A stretch of DNA of 64,000 nt from assembly GCF_001277345.1 (NCBI RefSeq), contig NZ_LIUT01000001.1, positions 3,522,804 to 3,586,803 of the forward strand, given 5' to 3'. Below the pieces are notes generated by a model, which saw only the letters and a list, made by a program, of their open reading frames with translations, made no database searches and was not told the origin of the DNA. The translations under genes and the position numbers were made by a program. Within the stretch, counting starts at the first letter, position 1; the number at the start of each line of letters is the position of its first letter. The DNA comes from Paenibacillus solani (GTDB lineage: Bacteria > Bacillota > Bacilli > Paenibacillales > Paenibacillaceae). Below, piece by piece: positions 61,191 through 64,000 of the stretch.

Positions 61191-63150
61191 CTAGAGTATG
61201 TCCGAATAATGAACCCACCCTAAATCATTTAATTTTAATTTGTTATTAAAATAGACATCTTCATCTAATACCAAGCATAGCAAATCAGTAGGCCTCGTCA
61301 TCGCAACATATGCAACTCGTATATGTTTTTCAGTGTGCTCCTCAATTGTTGAACTTTTTTCTCCAATCAAATACTTAATAATGCTCTCATTTGTTTTAGA
61401 AAAATAAAAAGTTTCCATGTACAAGGTTGCAGTATGTGTTTGCCCTTTAACTCCATGAACACTGTCTAACTCAATTTCTAATTTATTATATTTGTACGTA
61501 TTCTCTTTTTCCTGATTAACGGCTACTGATTTAAAGACAGGAGTCCCATACATAAATTTATCTTTAGATATATCAACTTTAAAACGGAATAGTCGATTCG
61601 TGATGATAGCGATAATGCACTTGAAACTGGCTATTACAGATTTCTCTTTTTCTATAGATAAAATTATTCTTGCAAAGTACCTATGGGTTGTTTTATATAA
61701 TCTCTCGTCATTTTCACGTAAATACTTTAACAAGGATACGCTTGAAAAATATCTGCCCTCGTCAGACCTTATATCATTTATTCGTAAGTACTTCAAGATT
61801 GCTAAAATGAATCTATTGTAATACGCTTTTATACCTTCTTTTTCAATTACTTCTCTGTCAAGTTTAACTAAGTACCCCTGAAGTTCAGAGAAATCCTTAT
61901 TCACCTTACTTCTAGTCTCGAACTTCTCAAATTCAGGAAATAACTTTTTATTGATAGCCCTTCATTTTTATCCTTCACCATTCCAACTGCTTTAAATATT
62001 GTATTATCCCGTTCACTAAGCTTATGTTTAACTATCAACTTAGAAAAAGCTTCAAGTACATGTGATACATCATCATCTTTATAAGTGATTATGACTGGTT
62101 GAAGTAAAACTCCATTTTGAGATTTTCTACCTTGCATTCCGTAAGGATTTAATGCTACAACATCAGCAGCTTTTGCTATGCTTTCACTCAGTCTGTTGCT
62201 GTTTTTAATTAACAAAGGATCTCTGGGTTCCCAAGCACAGCCATTGTCGTCAGATTCATAAATTGTTTGTTGCGGATCACCAAAACATTGGAAGGTTACT
62301 TTTTCCTTATCAAAAGTTTTTTCTAAAACTTGCATTTGAAGTAGGCTAGTATCCTGCATTTCGTCTACAAAAACAAACGAAAAACGCTCAGAGAATATAG
62401 ATTGCAGCTCTCTTTGGAAATCATTCACATACTTAAGTGCAAGTCCTTGAAGCTCATTGTAGGAACAAATGCCTTCATTTTGAAGGTGATGAACCAGTCT
62501 TTATAAGCATCTGAGTCAGGATTCTTTAAAAGAGTAACCTTCTTGTTAAAAGCCACCTTTTTAATGGTATTGTCGGTATAATCTATTTCTAAGGAACGCA
62601 GTAAGTCTTCTTTTGCTCTATTTATGATATTATTGTCTTTCGAATCTTTAATCTTTTTTTCAAGTCTTCCATAGAGAAAACCATCTAGCTTGCTTCCTGA
62701 AAACGGAGGATACAATGACTTATATTTTCTTACTAGTCGTAATTTATAATCTTCAGGTTCAAAAACCCTTGAAATTCTTGAAGAATGAGAGTGAACAAAT
62801 GCTGGACTTGCTAAAAACCTGCTAATAAACGAATGAATTGTCCCAACAAAGTTTGGATAAGAGAGTAGATCATTAGCTTTGTCTCCTAGCCGCTCTTTAA
62901 TCTCGTCAATCGCTACATTTGTATGAGTTAAAATACATATTCCTTTATTATTTTTTAGAGGTAAATGTCTTGCTAGAATTAATAACTTAGCAAGTAATAC
63001 CGTGGTTTTTCCGCTCCCTGGGCATGCAACTATGTCTCTACTTTCCATACATTTTATAACGTTGACTCTTGGTACATCAAAACCATTGGGTATATTTAAA
63101 ACTCCAGCTGCGTATTCAATGTCTTCATCTGTTATGGCTAACATGTTCAT
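61191..63150 (-). pseudogene. UvrD/Rep-type helicase, GajB-like, with two frameshifts
   Basis: Three consecutive frames (63150-62425, 62428-61901, 61904-61191) together read as one helicase of about 653 residues. Motif I is ACPGSGKTTVL (42-52), motif II FVDEMQDTS, motif III CFGDPQQTIYES, motif V region VHGVKGQTHTATLY and motif VI VAYVAMTRPTDLL. Each break is repaired by adding one G: near 62494 (giving KDWVHHLQNEG) and near 61960 (giving KNEGAINKKLF). All helicase motifs survive, so the breaks are recent or are sequencing errors. It begins four bases after the OLD nuclease gene, the arrangement of the Gabija defence pair (GajA + GajB). It is longer than the characterised GajB of about 490 residues. 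Confidence 0.82.
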
Positions 63151-63154
63151 TACC

Positions 63155-63979
63155 CTAAGCTCCTGTCACATAATCTATAGCATCAACTAAGTACTTTAGA
63201 TAAATGTCGCTTCTGATAACATCTAATTCCTCCAAAGTGAAGTTACGTTCTTTCAAAATTCCAGAAAAGCATTGAGCTACAACAGCTTTTGAAATGTTTT
63301 TCTTCAGTACTACATCTCTAACTATGTTTGAAGCCAGCATGAAGGGGTCATAGGTGTCCCATTCACTAATTTGTGTCCCCGCTTCTGTTAGATAGTCATT
63401 AATTTCTTTGTGTTTTTTTACTTCTCTGCCCTCTGTTAATGCCTTATCTTGATTGATATAATCCCTTGCCATTAGAATTGAGGCGAATAGCTCCTTTTTC
63501 AAGCAACTACAAGCTATATCGAATTCTAAAGTCCACTCATGAGAAATATAAGCTTTTATATTTCCATCGCTATATTTGAGCTTTTTATCAAATATTATGG
63601 CTTGGGGAGTTCTGTCAGCAAGAAAGATAACGTTACCAGAATCTTTGTCAATTTTTGATACTGGTTCGTCACAATCGGTAACAATTGCAACTGGTAGCTG
63701 CATCATCGGCTCTTTCTGCCTAGCAAATATTTTTGAATATCTCAGCAGTGCTGTACTTCCCACATTAACAACAGAGACTCCATTCTTAGCAAAAGATTTT
63801 CCTAGCTTATCGGCAAATGTGGGCAGCAATAAGTTCTCTGCATCACCTTCAACAATCATAACTCCTTTTGCAAAAAATAAATTGGCCTTCGTAGAGTCTA
63901 AGAATCTTTCTAAAAATTTATAGTCTCCTTTGTGTAGTTTAGTATTGCCTTCAGCTAAAGAAAAAGCCTTATCCTGGTA
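63155..63979 (-). CDS. OLD-family nuclease, TOPRIM (GajA-like) C-terminal part
   Basis: The C-terminal 275 codons of an OLD-family ATP-dependent nuclease. The TOPRIM domain shows the acidic Glu in GVMIVEGDAENLLLP and the DxD-type AIVTDCDEP. The preceding FLERFLDSTKANLFFAKG is typical of OLD proteins, where it follows the ABC-type ATPase domain. That N-terminal domain would lie to the right of the window. In this frame a TAA occurs at 63982-63980, 18 bases from the edge, so the gene is either broken there or frameshifted. The first ATG after it (63859) is internal to the TOPRIM domain. With the helicase downstream it forms a Gabija-like pair. Confidence 0.78.
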   Translation of the reverse strand, partial: YQDKAFSLAEGNTKLHKGDYKFLERFLDSTKANLFFAKGVMIVEGDAENLLLPTFADKLGKSFAKNGVSVVNVGSTALLRYSKIFARQKEPMMQLPVAIVTDCDEPVSKIDKDSGNVIFLADRTPQAIIFDKKLKYSDGNIKAYISHEWTLEFDIACSCLKKELFASILMARDYINQDKALTEGREVKKHKEINDYLTEAGTQISEWDTYDPFMLASNIVRDVVLKKNISKAVVAQCFSGILKERNFTLEELDVIRSDIYLKYLVDAIDYVTGA

Positions 63980-64000
63980 TTATCCCGCGCGGCAAAACTA

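Overview
The window looks like chromosome of a low-to-mid GC, endospore-forming Firmicute, most likely Paenibacillus. This rests on the Lpl/Ytc-type sugar ABC cassettes with a membrane-bound AraC regulator, an SLH-type cell-surface polysaccharide lyase, SdpR/SdpI, a copper-amine-oxidase-like domain on an RCC1 protein, and a tyrS T-box leader. It is an inference from gene content; no rRNA or other species marker is present.

Layout. 0-22 kb is ordinary chromosome: the 3' part of mgtE, a GH43 glycosidase, sdpIR, a GNAT acetyltransferase next to a TetR repressor that is divergent from an MFS transporter + LLM oxidoreductase operon, an RCC1 protein, an MDR oxidoreductase, a MalT-like LuxR activator, a nitronate monooxygenase, T-box-controlled tyrS, a frameshifted GT61 glycosyltransferase, a MutS-like ATPase and a tandem MerR regulator. 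22.1-24.0 kb is a gene graveyard: a truncated NRPS condensation domain with a nonsense codon, the 5' part of a neopullulanase, and a relic of a second copy of the MutS-like gene.

24.0-39.8 kb is a polysaccharide-utilisation locus on the minus strand: AraC/YesN-like sensor-regulator, two permeases and a solute-binding lipoprotein, an internal terminator, then a DUF4091 (GH123-like) hydrolase, GH35 beta-galactosidase, PL8 lyase and GH88 unsaturated uronyl hydrolase. PL8 cleaves a uronic-acid polymer, GH88 removes the unsaturated uronate, and GH35/DUF4091 trim galactose and N-acetylhexosamine. The set fits a chondroitin- or hyaluronan-like glycan. 39.8-41.7 kb has no convincing gene.

41.3-64 kb is punctuated by three truncated 3' ends of a tRNA-Ala(GGC) gene, at 41.3, 51.6 and 57.6 kb, each followed on the minus strand by a terminator. 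They look like attachment-site scars of successive integrations. Module 1 (41.3-51.6) holds a second sugar ABC operon with a Gfo/Idh/MocA oxidoreductase and a GNAT-like acyltransferase, a divergent LacI regulator, and a secreted DUF4832 protein. Module 2 (51.6-57.6) holds a two-component system flanked by two paralogous membrane-anchored alpha/beta hydrolases, whose upstream regions share an 11-bp-period direct repeat, plus a BtrH-like papain-fold protein. Module 3 (57.6 to the right edge) is AT-rich and looks like a defence island: a caspase-family protease, a KAP-type P-loop NTPase, a UvrD-like helicase (two frameshifts) and the TOPRIM part of an OLD-family nuclease. The last two form a Gabija-like pair. 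The caspase + KAP pair beside it is the best candidate for an undescribed system.

Several genes (GT61, the PL8 SLH domain, and the helicase twice) carry small indels in short G/C runs, so sequencing or assembly error should be excluded before calling them pseudogenes.
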